This document shows positions 16,051 through 25,287 of a DNA stretch of 53,908 bases, one piece after another. The DNA comes from JAADHX01 sp964569385 (lineage in GTDB: Bacteria; Actinomycetota; Acidimicrobiia; Acidimicrobiales; Poriferisodalaceae): the NCBI GenBank assembly GCA_964569385.1, contig CAZMUM010000037.1, positions 1-53,908 of the forward strand. The letters are read 5' to 3'. The notes under the pieces are model-generated. The model was not told the origin of the DNA, ran no database searches, and saw only the letters and a list, made by a program, of their open reading frames with translations. Each line of letters begins with the position of its first letter. The first letter of the stretch is position 1. Both the position numbers and the translations under genes were made by a program.

Positions 16051-16157
16051 TCCCAGCGCCGACTCTCAACGACCAGTGAGTGATTCAGCCGCGTCTTTAG
16101 CTGCCGACTAAGCCTCCGTAGCCGTCGTATCGTAGCCACAACGAAGCCCTCAATACG

Positions 16158-16170
16158 TCACGTTACGTGA
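16158..16170. promoter_or_regulatory. Short palindrome upstream of the acidic membrane protein
   Basis: TCACG, three bases, CGTGA, 70 bp before the start at 16240 in a 190-bp AT-richer gap. It may be an operator, but the 5-bp arms are short enough to arise by chance. No convincing -35/-10 pair is paired with it. Confidence 0.25.
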
Positions 16171-16239
16171 GATTCACAGATTCGTTATCACCTATTGTGG
16201 TATCATCCACGTCGATCTCATCAAGCAACCAACACTTCC

Positions 16240-18006
16240 ATGCTCCCAAACTCCGCTTTCGCTGCCTTAACCCCCACTCAAATCACGATCGTCGTTGTGA
16301 TTGGACTGGTTCTCATCGCCATCGCTCTCTGGGTCCTGTTTTCGTGGCGTCCTCGCCACCGTGCCACGCAGGCGGAGACGGCAGCGCAAATGTTCCGTGA
16401 GGACCATTTGGGTGAGTGGGCTCACAAGAGGCTGTCCACTTGGACAACCGATGAACGTCACGCAGCTCTGCGTTACTACACCAGGGTCGGTTTCCAAGCT
16501 CGGTCCGGCGCGATCCGCGTCGACACGGTGCCAGACAACCATCACGCGACCATCGTGGCATTGGCCGCCCAGGAAACTGATGGCGGCACCGCCAAAACCA
16601 AGTGGAGCGAAGTCGAATGGCTGGGACGCAACCTAGCCAAACGTCGCGACGATCTCAGTATCAAGTGGACGCCTACCGCTAAAGCGACGCCAGACTCAAT
16701 GGTCAACAACACGGCTCCGACAACGGCTGAGATAGTCACCGCAGGCCAGGTTTCGCTGGCTACGGGCACTCAAACCGAAACCGCCGACGAACCAGCTTCC
16801 GATGTAGCCGACGACGGCGACCCGTCACAAAGCTCAGACAACGATGCTGCAGACTTCGAGATTTCCGAACTCGAAGACTCCGGCCAAGGCGCGACCGAGG
16901 GCAAGTCCGATGCACCCACCTTGGCCACCGCATTGAATCTCGCCAGCAGCGAAGGCGACTCCGCAGCCGACGATGTCTCAGCTCTTGACCAGAACACAAG
17001 CGCCGACCTCGTTGCTGCCGCCGGCCCAGACTCGGCGAAAGACTCCGCCGAAGTCGTCGAATCTCACGGTTCGGACCCGACTGACGCCGCTGTCGAGGAA
17101 CCAGACATCGCCGGCGCAACCGCCACTCCATCCTCGTTCGACGGCCTCACCAGTTCGGACAAAATCGAGGCCGAGACTGAGACAGCCGGGGCCGCGTCGC
17201 TCGCCGATGCCTTGGCTCGAGCCGAGGTAGCTCCTGAAAACGATGCGTCTTCGACCTCGTTCGATACACCCTCATCAAGCGACGATTCGGAGAACAAGAT
17301 GTCGGCCAAAACTCTGGAACCGGACTCGAGCTCCGGTCCAACAGCAGATCCAGAAGAGACTTCCGAAACCGAAGTGCCGGAAACCCCAGACCCCGAAGTC
17401 GAGGCAACCATCTCCGAATCAACCCGCTCCGAAACCACGGCCGGTCAACCACCTGACGACCACCAAACGACCGATCGCGCCAACGTCCCAACCTGGATCC
17501 TCGATGCTAGAGCAGCACTCGATTCGCTCGACTCCGACGCAACGTCTGCTATGGCTGAACACGAGGCTGTTTCGTTGGATGCACGCGAAACTAACGGCAA
17601 CGAGAACAACATCGAGTTGGCGGCGCTCACCGCCCATGACGAACTAGAAGCCGACGAACTAGAAGCCGACGAACTAGAAGCCGACGAACTAGAAGCCGAC
17701 GAAGTCGTGCTAGCAGATCTTGACGACATCGAGGTCGCCTATCTGGCAGCAAGCACAGCTACAGCTGCAACCGAAGCTGATGCCGAACTGCGGATACGAA
17801 TGCAGAGGTTGCGTCGTCGAGCGAAGCGTCAGATGCGAAAGTCGGCTGATGATCGAGCAATCGCAGTGCGGCGGGCCGAACAAGGCCGCAAGAAAAAGGC
17901 GAGCGAATTCACCAAGCGGGCCGCAGCTCACGAAGCCAAGGCTACGAAGTTCAAGGCCCGTCGTCGTAAACTTCGCGACATCCGCCAGGGCACCTACAAG
18001 GGCTAG
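16240..18006 (+). CDS. Single-pass membrane protein with long acidic disordered region and basic C-terminus
   Basis: 588 residues, not recognised. Residues about 13-37 form one membrane helix (TIVVVIGLVLIAIALWVLF), followed by a folded-looking segment at 40-140 (GEWAHKRLSTWTTDERHAALRYYTRVGF). Residues 145-530 are Asp/Glu/Ser/Thr/Ala rich and surely disordered, with four identical ELEAD units near 470. The last 60 residues are strongly basic (RLRRRAKRQMRKS, then KFKARRRKLRDIRQG) and could bind nucleic acid or the acidic tract. The ATG at 16240 is chosen over 16195 because the helix then lies at a normal distance. A cytoplasmic charged scaffold on the membrane is the most that can be inferred. 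Confidence 0.75.
   Translation: MLPNSAFAALTPTQITIVVVIGLVLIAIALWVLFSWRPRHRATQAETAAQMFREDHLGEWAHKRLSTWTTDERHAALRYYTRVGFQARSGAIRVDTVPDNHHATIVALAAQETDGGTAKTKWSEVEWLGRNLAKRRDDLSIKWTPTAKATPDSMVNNTAPTTAEIVTAGQVSLATGTQTETADEPASDVADDGDPSQSSDNDAADFEISELEDSGQGATEGKSDAPTLATALNLASSEGDSAADDVSALDQNTSADLVAAAGPDSAKDSAEVVESHGSDPTDAAVEEPDIAGATATPSSFDGLTSSDKIEAETETAGAASLADALARAEVAPENDASSTSFDTPSSSDDSENKMSAKTLEPDSSSGPTADPEETSETEVPETPDPEVEATISESTRSETTAGQPPDDHQTTDRANVPTWILDARAALDSLDSDATSAMAEHEAVSLDARETNGNENNIELAALTAHDELEADELEADELEADELEADEVVLADLDDIEVAYLAASTATAATEADAELRIRMQRLRRRAKRQMRKSADDRAIAVRRAEQGRKKKASEFTKRAAAHEAKATKFKARRRKLRDIRQGTYKG
17641..17700 (+). repeat. Four identical 15-bp tandem repeats (ELEAD units)
   Basis: GAACTAGAAGCCGAC repeated four times without a mismatch at 17641, 17656, 17671 and 17686. 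Perfect identity, including the rare CTA leucine codon, points to recent slippage expansion; the unit number may vary between strains. Confidence 0.95.
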
Positions 18007-18051
18007 TAGCCCTGCGTCGCATCGTCGGCAATCCGGTGACAACATAGGTCC

Positions 18052-19362
18052 ATGTCAAGTCCAGTTCGAGTGTTGCGCTGCGACGCCCTCATCACGTGTA
18101 GCGACGACACAGTCGCGGTTCGTCGGAACGCCGAAGTCGGCATTAGCAGCTCAGGACACATCACTCATGTGAGCGAGCACCGGCGCGCTAACGACAAGAT
18201 GGCTTCCGATGTGGGCGGTCTGCTCATGCCTGGCCTGGTCAACACCCATAGTCACGGTCCTATGACCCTCCTGCGCGGGGTTGGCGACGGTCTACCTCTC
18301 GATCGCTGGCTCGGTGAGGCCATCTGGCCCCGTGAGGCGAGGCTCCAGCCAGGCGACGTCGAGTGGGGCATGCGCATGGCCTCAATCGAGATGCTCGAAG
18401 CTGGCGTGACGACGTCGTGCGAGATGTACTTTGCCGACGATGAAGTAATCGAAGCTGTCCGAACTACTGGCGGGCGAATCGTCTGCACGCCAGGGGTAGT
18501 TGGCGCAGTTCACCTTCCGTCGTTGTACGAGCCTGGCGGGCGTATTGCCGACATCAAACGACTCCACCGCGAACACCACGACATCGAAAGCCTCGTCACT
18601 GTAGGCGTGGCGCCCCATTCGCCATACGACCTTCCGATGGACGCTGTCGTGGCGCTTGCGGCGTTGGCCCGAGAACTCGACACCCTGCTGCACATCCATA
18701 TTGCTGAGACCGAAACCGAGGGCGCAGTCCTCGAAGCCAAGTACGGGTTATCCACGGTGGCGATTCTGGACGAGCATGGTGTTCTCGACGGCAACGTCTT
18801 AGCCGCCCACAGCGTCTGGTTGTCACCGGCCGACATCGCAACATTTGCAACGAGGAACGTCAGCGTTGCTCACTGCCCAAAGAGCAACATGAAGCTCGGC
18901 TCCGGGATCGCACCAGTAGTGGCCATGCTTACTGCTGGAGTCAACGTCGGGCTCGGAACCGATGGGGTCGCCTCCAACGATGACCTCGAACTCTGGGACG
19001 AACTTCAACTGGCCCCACTATTGGCCAGGGTCTCTTCTCAAGATCCAAGCGTGCTCGATGCATCTACAGCGCTGCTAATGGCAACGTCGCGAGGGGCAAC
19101 AGCTCTCGGTATCAATACAGGAACCCTTGCTTCAGGTTCTTGGGCCGACATCATCAGGATCGACCTCGACCACCGCTCGTTTCACCCAATGGCGACCGAC
19201 GCCGACATCGTTCAGCGGGTTGTTTGGAACGCGAAGCAACAGCATGTCACCGATGTGTGGGTTGGGGGCAGCCCGGTTGTTATCGGAGCTGCGATAACAA
19301 CCGTAGATGCGACCGAGACGACCGCAGAGGTCAAACGTCGGGGTACGCGTCTCAGCGCTTGA
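18052..19362 (+). CDS. mtaD: Amidohydrolase of the MTA/SAH deaminase family
   Basis: 436 residues. The metal and catalytic signatures are in order: GLVNTHSHGPM (HxH on the first strand), HIHIAET (metal His and catalytic Glu region), VLAAHSVWL, SNMKLGSG and GLGTDGVASNDDLE (metal Asp). This is the pattern of 5-methylthioadenosine/S-adenosylhomocysteine deaminases, which release ammonia and give the inosine form, and of related adenosine or chlorohydrolase-type enzymes. No methionine-salvage gene is adjacent, so the exact substrate is uncertain. It ends 11 bp inside the convergent DUF937 gene. Confidence 0.85.
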   Translation: MSSPVRVLRCDALITCSDDTVAVRRNAEVGISSSGHITHVSEHRRANDKMASDVGGLLMPGLVNTHSHGPMTLLRGVGDGLPLDRWLGEAIWPREARLQPGDVEWGMRMASIEMLEAGVTTSCEMYFADDEVIEAVRTTGGRIVCTPGVVGAVHLPSLYEPGGRIADIKRLHREHHDIESLVTVGVAPHSPYDLPMDAVVALAALARELDTLLHIHIAETETEGAVLEAKYGLSTVAILDEHGVLDGNVLAAHSVWLSPADIATFATRNVSVAHCPKSNMKLGSGIAPVVAMLTAGVNVGLGTDGVASNDDLELWDELQLAPLLARVSSQDPSVLDASTALLMATSRGATALGINTGTLASGSWADIIRIDLDHRSFHPMATDADIVQRVVWNAKQQHVTDVWVGGSPVVIGAAITTVDATETTAEVKRRGTRLSA

Positions 19363-19981
19363 AGAGTTTCGAGAACAGCCCGCCGAGGCCGCCCTTCCCG
19401 CCCGCGGATTTGTCGCCAGTGAGCCCACCGGCCATCTCCTTGACGTCATCCATGAAGTCGCCATCACCGTCACGGTCGATCAACTTGGCCAACCCGCCTA
19501 GGCCTGGTCTTGAACTCTCGGCCGAGGCCCGTTCTCCGCCTAGGAAGCCAGCAAGCGCACCCGCGTCCATACCGCCCTCTTTCGACTTCTTGCCGAGCGC
19601 ACCCATGAGCATCGGGGCCAACATCGGCAACAACTTTGTAACTGAGCCAAGGTCGAGTCCGCTGCTGTCGGACACGGCCTGCTCGACACCCGAGCGTTTG
19701 GCCCCAAGAACGTGGCTGAGAATGCCCTCACCGGATCCGCCGCCGGTCAGAAGATCGCTCGGGTCGTCTAGTACCGAACCATCGTGATCCTCGAGAGCGG
19801 TGCGGAGAGCGGCGGCGCCCTCAGGTTTGGAAGCGTTGTTGGACAGTGCGCCAAGTAGCGCCGGCAGAGCACTGCTGATCGCCTTCTGAGTTGCCCCGCT
19901 GTCGGCCCCGATGGCACCGGCTACCTGGCCAAGGCGATCTCCGCCTAGTTGGCCCATCAATTGATTCAATAGATCTGACAT
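19352..19981 (-). CDS. DUF937 family protein
   Basis: 209 residues from the ATG at 19981. The N-terminus (LLNQLMGQLGGDRLGQVAGAIGAD) and AISSALPALLGALSNNA are typical of DUF937 proteins, Gly/Leu-rich helical proteins of unknown function related to YidB. The C-terminal part has a DRDGDGDFMDDVKE stretch that looks like a calcium-binding EF-hand/dockerin-type loop, then a Gly/Lys tail. No signal peptide is seen. Overlaps the end of the mtaD-like gene tail to tail by 11 bp. Confidence 0.8.
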   Translation of the reverse strand: MSDLLNQLMGQLGGDRLGQVAGAIGADSGATQKAISSALPALLGALSNNASKPEGAAALRTALEDHDGSVLDDPSDLLTGGGSGEGILSHVLGAKRSGVEQAVSDSSGLDLGSVTKLLPMLAPMLMGALGKKSKEGGMDAGALAGFLGGERASAESSRPGLGGLAKLIDRDGDGDFMDDVKEMAGGLTGDKSAGGKGGLGGLFSKLFKR

Positions 19982-20124
19982 CGTGTCTCCATGTCTTGGT
20001 GGCTTGGTGTCTCGGTATTCGTTGGGGTGCGAGCCGGCGGCTGCGCCAATGCTCGATCGCCAAGTTCTATCTATAGACGCCCACCAACACAACTAGTCGC
20101 GTGAAACAACTCGCGCAATTGTTG

Positions 20125-20823
20125 TCAAGATCGCCATTCCAATGGATCGCGGCCAAGTTTCTCGAGCCGTCTAACAGCCCAGAGAGGTGGATCGAGTTGT
20201 TCACCGTTGGCAACGGCCGTGATGTTCTCACCGTCCTCAGCCCAGATGTGACACGTGTTGATGTTGAAAGCAAAGTGGTGACGAAGCTGTTCGGGAGTTG
20301 GTTTCACCGGTAAGGGTGGCGCAACTTGTTCCGAGGTTTCGCTCAGCTTGCGCATAGACCATGTGGCCTGGATCGCGGCCGGAGCCATTGCCAGCAGCAG
20401 CGCCGTGGTGTGGGTGCAGCCCCGCGGCCCGCCGAATAGCTCCCTAACCTTCTTCGAGAACCCTCTGGCAATTGACATGCCAACAAGCTGGTCGTAGTGC
20501 GGTTCAATGGTTCTACAACCGGTGTGGGGCAGCGTTTCGAGAAGAACCTCGGCCTCTACAATCTCCATTGATGGAAAGTCGACAACTAGATCGACAACCA
20601 TGTGATGAACAGTGAGCGGTCCGAAGGTGTCTTCGAAGTAGGTTCCGGCAGGCTTGCGGTCGGTCACGGTGCCACGGAGACGCATACGGTTTAGCGCCTC
20701 GCGATAAACCTGCACGTCGTACACGCGCCGATGAATCAGGTCTCCCTTTGGTACGGGAAGGGGTCGAGCCTCACCGTCGATGTATAGGTCGTCGTCCATT
20801 GGCAGATCTGCAAATGCGGTCAT
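20125..20823 (-). CDS. DUF2889 family protein
   Basis: 232 residues from the ATG that overlaps the SDR stop by 4 bp (ATGA). The segment HRRVYDVQVYREALNRMRLRGTVTDRKP, together with VHHMVVDLVVDFPSMEIVEAE, is the layout of DUF2889, a family of unknown function found beside acyl-CoA and aromatic catabolism genes. A helical Cys-containing middle (RELFGGPRGCTHTTALLLAM) may be functional. It is coupled to the SDR gene and close to a CoA-transferase gene, which suggests a shared catabolic role, by context only. Confidence 0.75.
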   Translation of the reverse strand: MTAFADLPMDDDLYIDGEARPLPVPKGDLIHRRVYDVQVYREALNRMRLRGTVTDRKPAGTYFEDTFGPLTVHHMVVDLVVDFPSMEIVEAEVLLETLPHTGCRTIEPHYDQLVGMSIARGFSKKVRELFGGPRGCTHTTALLLAMAPAAIQATWSMRKLSETSEQVAPPLPVKPTPEQLRHHFAFNINTCHIWAEDGENITAVANGEQLDPPLWAVRRLEKLGRDPLEWRS

Positions 20824-21647
20824 GAATCGAGCAACCATTCGCCTGGTGTTGGGTTGTCTAGATAGAGGCGTTCCTGGAATCGCTGCATCCCTTTGATCCA
20901 GCGGTCGACATCGGTGGCCTTGCGTTCAACGTAAGTCGATACCTCGTCGTGGGGCAAGACGTGAAAGCGCTCGGCAGCCAACGTCTCGATGACTGTGTCG
21001 GCTAGCTGCGCGGCGGTCAGTACACCGTCGGCAGCAGCTACTCCCGCCCCTCCTCCGCCGAATCGATCCTTCGACGGGCTGTTTTGAGCGATGTTGCTCT
21101 CGACCGCTTGGGGGCACAGCACCGAGACCTTGATCCCCTGCGATCCGTGGGTTACGGCCAGCCACTCCGCCAGCGCGACCGCGGCGTGTTTAGTAACGGC
21201 ATATGAAAGGCTGCCAATCTGGGTGAGCAGCCCAGCGGCCGAGGCCGTGTTGAGTAGATAGCCCTCGCCGCGGGCGATCATCGACGGCAGCACCGCTCTG
21301 GCCGCGTACAGATGCGCCATGACATGCACGTCGAACATGTTGGTGAGTTCGGAATTGTCGATCTCGACCCCACCGATGGTGACGTATCCCGCGTTCGACA
21401 CGAACAGATCGATCGGTCCGTGAGTCTCGATGGTTTGTTCAACCATCGCCGCTAATGCGGCTTCATCGGTCACATCGAGCCTGACTCCCGTGCCGCCCAC
21501 TGACTGGGCCACTTGGGTCGCACCCGCCTCATCGAGATCGGCTACAACGATATGGCGCGCACCTTCGGCATGAAAGCGTTCGACCAGCCCCTGTCCAATC
21601 CCGCTAGCGCCTCCGGTAACAACAACTACCTTGTCCTTCAATTCCAT
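20820..21647 (-). CDS. Short-chain dehydrogenase/reductase
   Basis: 275 residues starting at MELKDKVVVVTGG; the frame extends another 130 codons upstream across the divergent promoter, but that part is not SDR-like. Classical SDR signatures are present: the NAD(P)-binding TGGASGIG at 11-18, the acidic end of strand 2 (VVADLDEAG, which favours NAD), NAG in FVSNAGYV, and the catalytic Ser and YxxxK in SYAVTK. Substrate unknown. The DUF2889 gene follows with a 4-bp overlap; a CoA-transferase gene is divergent 65 bp away. Confidence 0.92.
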   Translation of the reverse strand: MELKDKVVVVTGGASGIGQGLVERFHAEGARHIVVADLDEAGATQVAQSVGGTGVRLDVTDEAALAAMVEQTIETHGPIDLFVSNAGYVTIGGVEIDNSELTNMFDVHVMAHLYAARAVLPSMIARGEGYLLNTASAAGLLTQIGSLSYAVTKHAAVALAEWLAVTHGSQGIKVSVLCPQAVESNIAQNSPSKDRFGGGGAGVAAADGVLTAAQLADTVIETLAAERFHVLPHDEVSTYVERKATDVDRWIKGMQRFQERLYLDNPTPGEWLLDS

Positions 21648-21712
21648 GGACGTTGACAGTAGAGCGAGTTGACTCGTTCGACCCAACGCAAACCACGCAA
21701 AGTGTGACGAAC

Positions 21713-22999
21713 ATGACCAACGACTCAGCCGCGAACTCGGCCGGCCGGCCGGTCCCAGGTGCCACAACCGGACCTTTAGCCGGCGTTCGGGTGGTCGAAA
21801 TTGCCAGCTGGATAGCGGCCCCAAGCGCGGGAGCCGTATTGGCCGATATGGGTGCCGACGTTGTAAAGATCGAGCCCATCGGCGGCGATGCCATGCGCGG
21901 CCTGCTTCGACCGGCAAAACAAACTGGACCTGATCGCATCGATCATCCGTTTCAAGTGTCGAACAGGGGCAAGCGATCAATCGCGCTCGACCTTGGTTCC
22001 GATGCTGGCAGTCAACTCGCCAAAAAGTTGATAACAACGGCCAACGTGCTGATTGTTAACTTGTTGCCCCAGCGCCAGGAGCGATTCGGCCTCGACCCGA
22101 CCTCGATAACCGCTGTCCGACCTGGAATTGTTCATGCCACCATGACCGGATACGGCGTCGACGGCCCCGAGGCCTGGCGACCTGGTTACGACGTAACGGC
22201 CTTCTTCGGACGGTCCGGTGCCTATGACAACATGCGCGAGGGCGACGGTGCTCCACCCAGAGCACCTGTTGGTCAGGGCGACCATGCGGCCGGGTTGGCT
22301 ATGACCACTGCTGTGCTCGCTGCGCTCCGGCTCGCCGAGAAGACGGGTGAGACTCAGATAGTCGACGTAAACCTGTTCGCGACCGCCATTTGGACCCAGG
22401 CTAGTGAGTTGGCGTCGGTCCTGGTCGACGGTCGTCAACCCACAAATCGCGATCGTGGCCAGTCGATCGGTGCCCTAACCAACCGCTTTCCGTGCGGCGA
22501 CGATCGTTGGGTGGTCCTCAATATGCCTGAGGAACATTGGTGGCCACGGTTTGCCAACTCAGTCGATCGATCGGAGTGGCTTGTTGACCCTCGGTTCGCC
22601 ACGGTTAGGGACCGCTTCCAAAACATGGCGGGCCTCGTGGCCGCTATCGACGAGGCACTGTCGCACCGCGACCTGCTGGCCTGGGGCGTCATTTTCGACG
22701 AAGAAGGCCTCATCTGGGGCCCGATCCAGACCTATCTTGAGGTCGCCTCGGACCCCCAAGCCATCGCCACAGGTCGGTTCCCTCTAACCGAACATCCACA
22801 CGGCGACTTCAGAACGGTCGCGGCACCGCTCAAGATTGCTGGCGCCGATGTTTCGCCGAAGGGCCGGGCGCCCGAAACAGGCGAACACACCGCCGAGCTA
22901 CTAGCCGAGGTTGGCATCGACGCCACCGAAGTCGAGAAGTTGGAGTCCAATGGCGTCATCGCTGTCGGCGCCAGACCACGGCGCTCGACCGACAACTGA
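21713..22999 (+). CDS. Family III CoA-transferase (CaiB/BaiF type)
   Basis: 428 residues from the ATG at 21713. Motifs of the formyl-CoA transferase superfamily run in order: GPLAGVRVVEIASWIAAPSAG, LADMGADVVKIEP, NRGKRSIALDL, PGIVHATMTGYG, and PVGQGDHAAGL with the Asp expected to form the aspartyl-CoA intermediate. It moves CoA between a thioester and a free acid. Divergent from the SDR/DUF2889 pair with a short shared promoter region, which hints at joint control of one degradation route; the substrate is unknown. Confidence 0.9.
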   Translation: MTNDSAANSAGRPVPGATTGPLAGVRVVEIASWIAAPSAGAVLADMGADVVKIEPIGGDAMRGLLRPAKQTGPDRIDHPFQVSNRGKRSIALDLGSDAGSQLAKKLITTANVLIVNLLPQRQERFGLDPTSITAVRPGIVHATMTGYGVDGPEAWRPGYDVTAFFGRSGAYDNMREGDGAPPRAPVGQGDHAAGLAMTTAVLAALRLAEKTGETQIVDVNLFATAIWTQASELASVLVDGRQPTNRDRGQSIGALTNRFPCGDDRWVVLNMPEEHWWPRFANSVDRSEWLVDPRFATVRDRFQNMAGLVAAIDEALSHRDLLAWGVIFDEEGLIWGPIQTYLEVASDPQAIATGRFPLTEHPHGDFRTVAAPLKIAGADVSPKGRAPETGEHTAELLAEVGIDATEVEKLESNGVIAVGARPRRSTDN

Positions 23000-23067
23000 C
23001 GGCTTACGTGGCCTACCGCCCGTTGGAGACGAAACAGCAAGCTCGTGGTCGGAGTATCGTCCTCGCC

Positions 23068-24366
23068 ATGAAGCCATCGCTCAATCGCCGCAGCGCACTC
23101 GTCTTAGTAACCGTAATTCTGCTCGGCCTCAACCTCATCGGAATCCAGGCCGTCTGGGCTCAATCGGCCGATTCGATTGCCGCCAACCTCAACGACAACG
23201 GAGTTTTTGTTGGCGAAGGTGCCGATGGTTCGGTCGCCGATTTCGAGGCGGTCGTTTCGCAGCTGGGTTCGGAGGGGTTCGACCTCAGAATCGCATCGCT
23301 CGGCACCGAACCGAGCAGCCCAGTAGCAGTGGTTGACGATCTTCGCGATCTAACCAGCGCCACGGTGTTGATGATAACCCCGCAGTCGGTGTTCGCATCG
23401 AGCCCAGCGCACTCGACCGATGCCATCAACGAAGCTCTCGATCGGGCCGATTTCTCGAACCTTGCCGATGGTGCTCTGGCGTTTGGTCGAACCCTCGGCG
23501 ACATCAGTTCCGCAAGCCCAGCCACCACCACAGCGAACGACACCTCAGCAGGCTCGACGACAACTTCGACGACCGAAACGTCGAGTTCTGGAGGCGGCTC
23601 GGGTTTCTTGATTTTCCTGGTCGTTGTAGGCGGCGGAATCTTGGCGCTGGTGTTGTTTGTTCGTTCCAAGAACAAGAAACGAGTAGCGGCCGAAATGTCA
23701 GTTCGGCGCGAGACAGTACAGAACGAACTTGGCGAGATTGGGGCCGACATCGTCGAACTGTCCGATCGTGTAACGGTCGCCGACCAAGCCGACAGCACCA
23801 ACCACTACCGGCTCGGCAACGAGCAGTATCTAGAACTTCAAGCCCAACTCGGAGCCGCGAAATCGCTGTGGGAAGTAACCCAGGTCGACTATGCCGCCGA
23901 TACTGCGGCTTGGCATCTCGACGCCGCTGAAGCCCTTCTCGATGGCGAACCTCTTCCCGACGAACCCGAGCGGCCAGACCTAACCGTCAGCCGCCCACCC
24001 GAAGAACGCGAGGTCGAACGGGAGGCAAACCGCGCTAGCGAACGGGGTCGTGTCGATTCTCGTCTCGACGACCGAGACAGCCGCGATCGCGGTGGGCGAA
24101 GGGTCGAACCCCGTCAGCGCCGACGCGACGACTGGGATGCACCTAAGACGCGAGGCGGCGGATTTGGCGACATCATTAGCGGCATCCTGGTGGGCGGCGT
24201 CCTAAATGGGGGCGGCGTCGGACGCCGTCGAGCTCCTCGCCGATACAACGGCGGCGGGTCTTTGGGCGGGTTTGGCTCGATCTCTCGCGGTGGCGGGTCT
24301 GGGTCGATTTCGAGGGGCGGATCGGGGTCAATCTCTCGTGGAGGAAGCGGAAGTCGGGGCCGCTGA
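23068..24366 (+). CDS. Secreted/TM protein with TPM-like N-domain and Gly/Ser/Arg-rich tail
   Basis: 433 residues from the ATG at 23068. Residues 1-32 are a signal sequence ending near VWAQS. Residues 35-150 (IAANLNDNGVFVGEG, then VLMITPQSVF) look like the extracellular domain found in TPM/Rv1476-type proteins. A Thr/Ser linker precedes a membrane helix at about 185-205 (FLIFLVVVGGGILALVLFV). The cytoplasmic part has a coiled segment, a charged Arg/Glu/Asp region, and a tail of repeated SISRGGSG units. The gene is 65 bp ahead of pspA, a pairing that suggests a membrane-stress role. The family call is moderate. Confidence 0.7.
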   Translation: MKPSLNRRSALVLVTVILLGLNLIGIQAVWAQSADSIAANLNDNGVFVGEGADGSVADFEAVVSQLGSEGFDLRIASLGTEPSSPVAVVDDLRDLTSATVLMITPQSVFASSPAHSTDAINEALDRADFSNLADGALAFGRTLGDISSASPATTTANDTSAGSTTTSTTETSSSGGGSGFLIFLVVVGGGILALVLFVRSKNKKRVAAEMSVRRETVQNELGEIGADIVELSDRVTVADQADSTNHYRLGNEQYLELQAQLGAAKSLWEVTQVDYAADTAAWHLDAAEALLDGEPLPDEPERPDLTVSRPPEEREVEREANRASERGRVDSRLDDRDSRDRGGRRVEPRQRRRDDWDAPKTRGGGFGDIISGILVGGVLNGGGVGRRRAPRRYNGGGSLGGFGSISRGGGSGSISRGGSGSISRGGSGSRGR

Positions 24367-24431
24367 AGTAGTGAGAGCGCGGTTAGCCCGACTCGCACCT
24401 ACGATATGAAGTCGAAGTCGAGGAGTTCAAT

Positions 24432-25166
24432 ATGTTCAAACGGATAGTTGCATACGTTCGTACCTGGTTCAGGGGCAAGGCCGAGTCGGCCATGAAACCT
24501 GAGATCGAAATCGAAATGGCCATCGAGGAGGCCCGTAAACAAGACCAAGCTTTACGTACTCAAGCAGCAAAGGTCATCGCTCATCGCACCAAGATCGAGC
24601 AGCGCATCGAGAAGTCGGCCGACACTGTCGCCGAAGCCCGCGAGATGGCCAAGGCGGCCATCATGCGGGCTGAAAGGTCAAAAGCTGAGGGCGATACCGA
24701 CGGTGTAACCAAGTGGACCAACTCGGCCTCGAGTCTGGCCATGAAGTTGACAGCCTCTGAGAACAACTTGGACAATCTGCGCGAGCAATACGAGATTGCC
24801 ATCGAACAGAGCAACCAGGCCAAGACCGCCGTCGAGCAGAACGCTATGCGGGTCCAAGAGTTGGCTGCTAAGCGCATGGAACTGCTTGGATCGATCGAGC
24901 AAGCCAAGATGCAAGAAGCGGTAAACGATGCCATGACAACGCTCAGCGCCACAGTCGATCGCGACTCGCCGAGTCTCGCTCGCATCGAGGACAAGATCAA
25001 CGATCGGTTGGCCGAAGCTAAGGCGAACACCGAACTTAGGTCGGCCACGCCAGAGGGAGCCGAGGCCGAACTACGTGAGGCTGTTTCTCTCAGCCGTGCC
25101 GATGACAAACTTGCCGAACTGCGCGCCGAGCTTGGGCTCGATACCGCCGGAGAGCTAGAAGCGTAA
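24432..25166 (+). CDS. pspA: PspA/IM30 (Vipp1) family membrane-stress protein
   Basis: 244 residues, almost entirely heptad-patterned helix, starting FKRIVAYVRTWFRGKAES with an amphipathic membrane-binding helix and continuing IEMAIEEARKQDQALR. This is the ESCRT-III-like PspA/Vipp1 family, which polymerises on damaged cytoplasmic membrane. A GAGGAG Shine-Dalgarno lies 8 bp before the ATG. The C-terminal 60 residues (AEAELREAVSLSRADDKLAELRAELG) match the extra helix of actinobacterial members. It follows the TM protein at 23068-24366, with which it may act. Confidence 0.9.
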   Translation: MFKRIVAYVRTWFRGKAESAMKPEIEIEMAIEEARKQDQALRTQAAKVIAHRTKIEQRIEKSADTVAEAREMAKAAIMRAERSKAEGDTDGVTKWTNSASSLAMKLTASENNLDNLREQYEIAIEQSNQAKTAVEQNAMRVQELAAKRMELLGSIEQAKMQEAVNDAMTTLSATVDRDSPSLARIEDKINDRLAEAKANTELRSATPEGAEAELREAVSLSRADDKLAELRAELGLDTAGELEA

Positions 25167-25287
25167 CCAGCGAAGCACTTCGGAGAGCAAGGGCGCACTG
25201 GGCATTTGTCCGGGACTACCTTCCGCTCTTGATTCGCTGCGCTCATCGGGCCGCTCGGGCGACGGCCTCACCTATCGGCTCGGCCTC

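Noticed and set aside
21648..22037. N-terminal extension of the SDR gene.
   Set aside because: Overlaps the divergent CoA-transferase gene and its promoter and has no SDR pattern; the Rossmann motif follows directly after the ATG at 21647.
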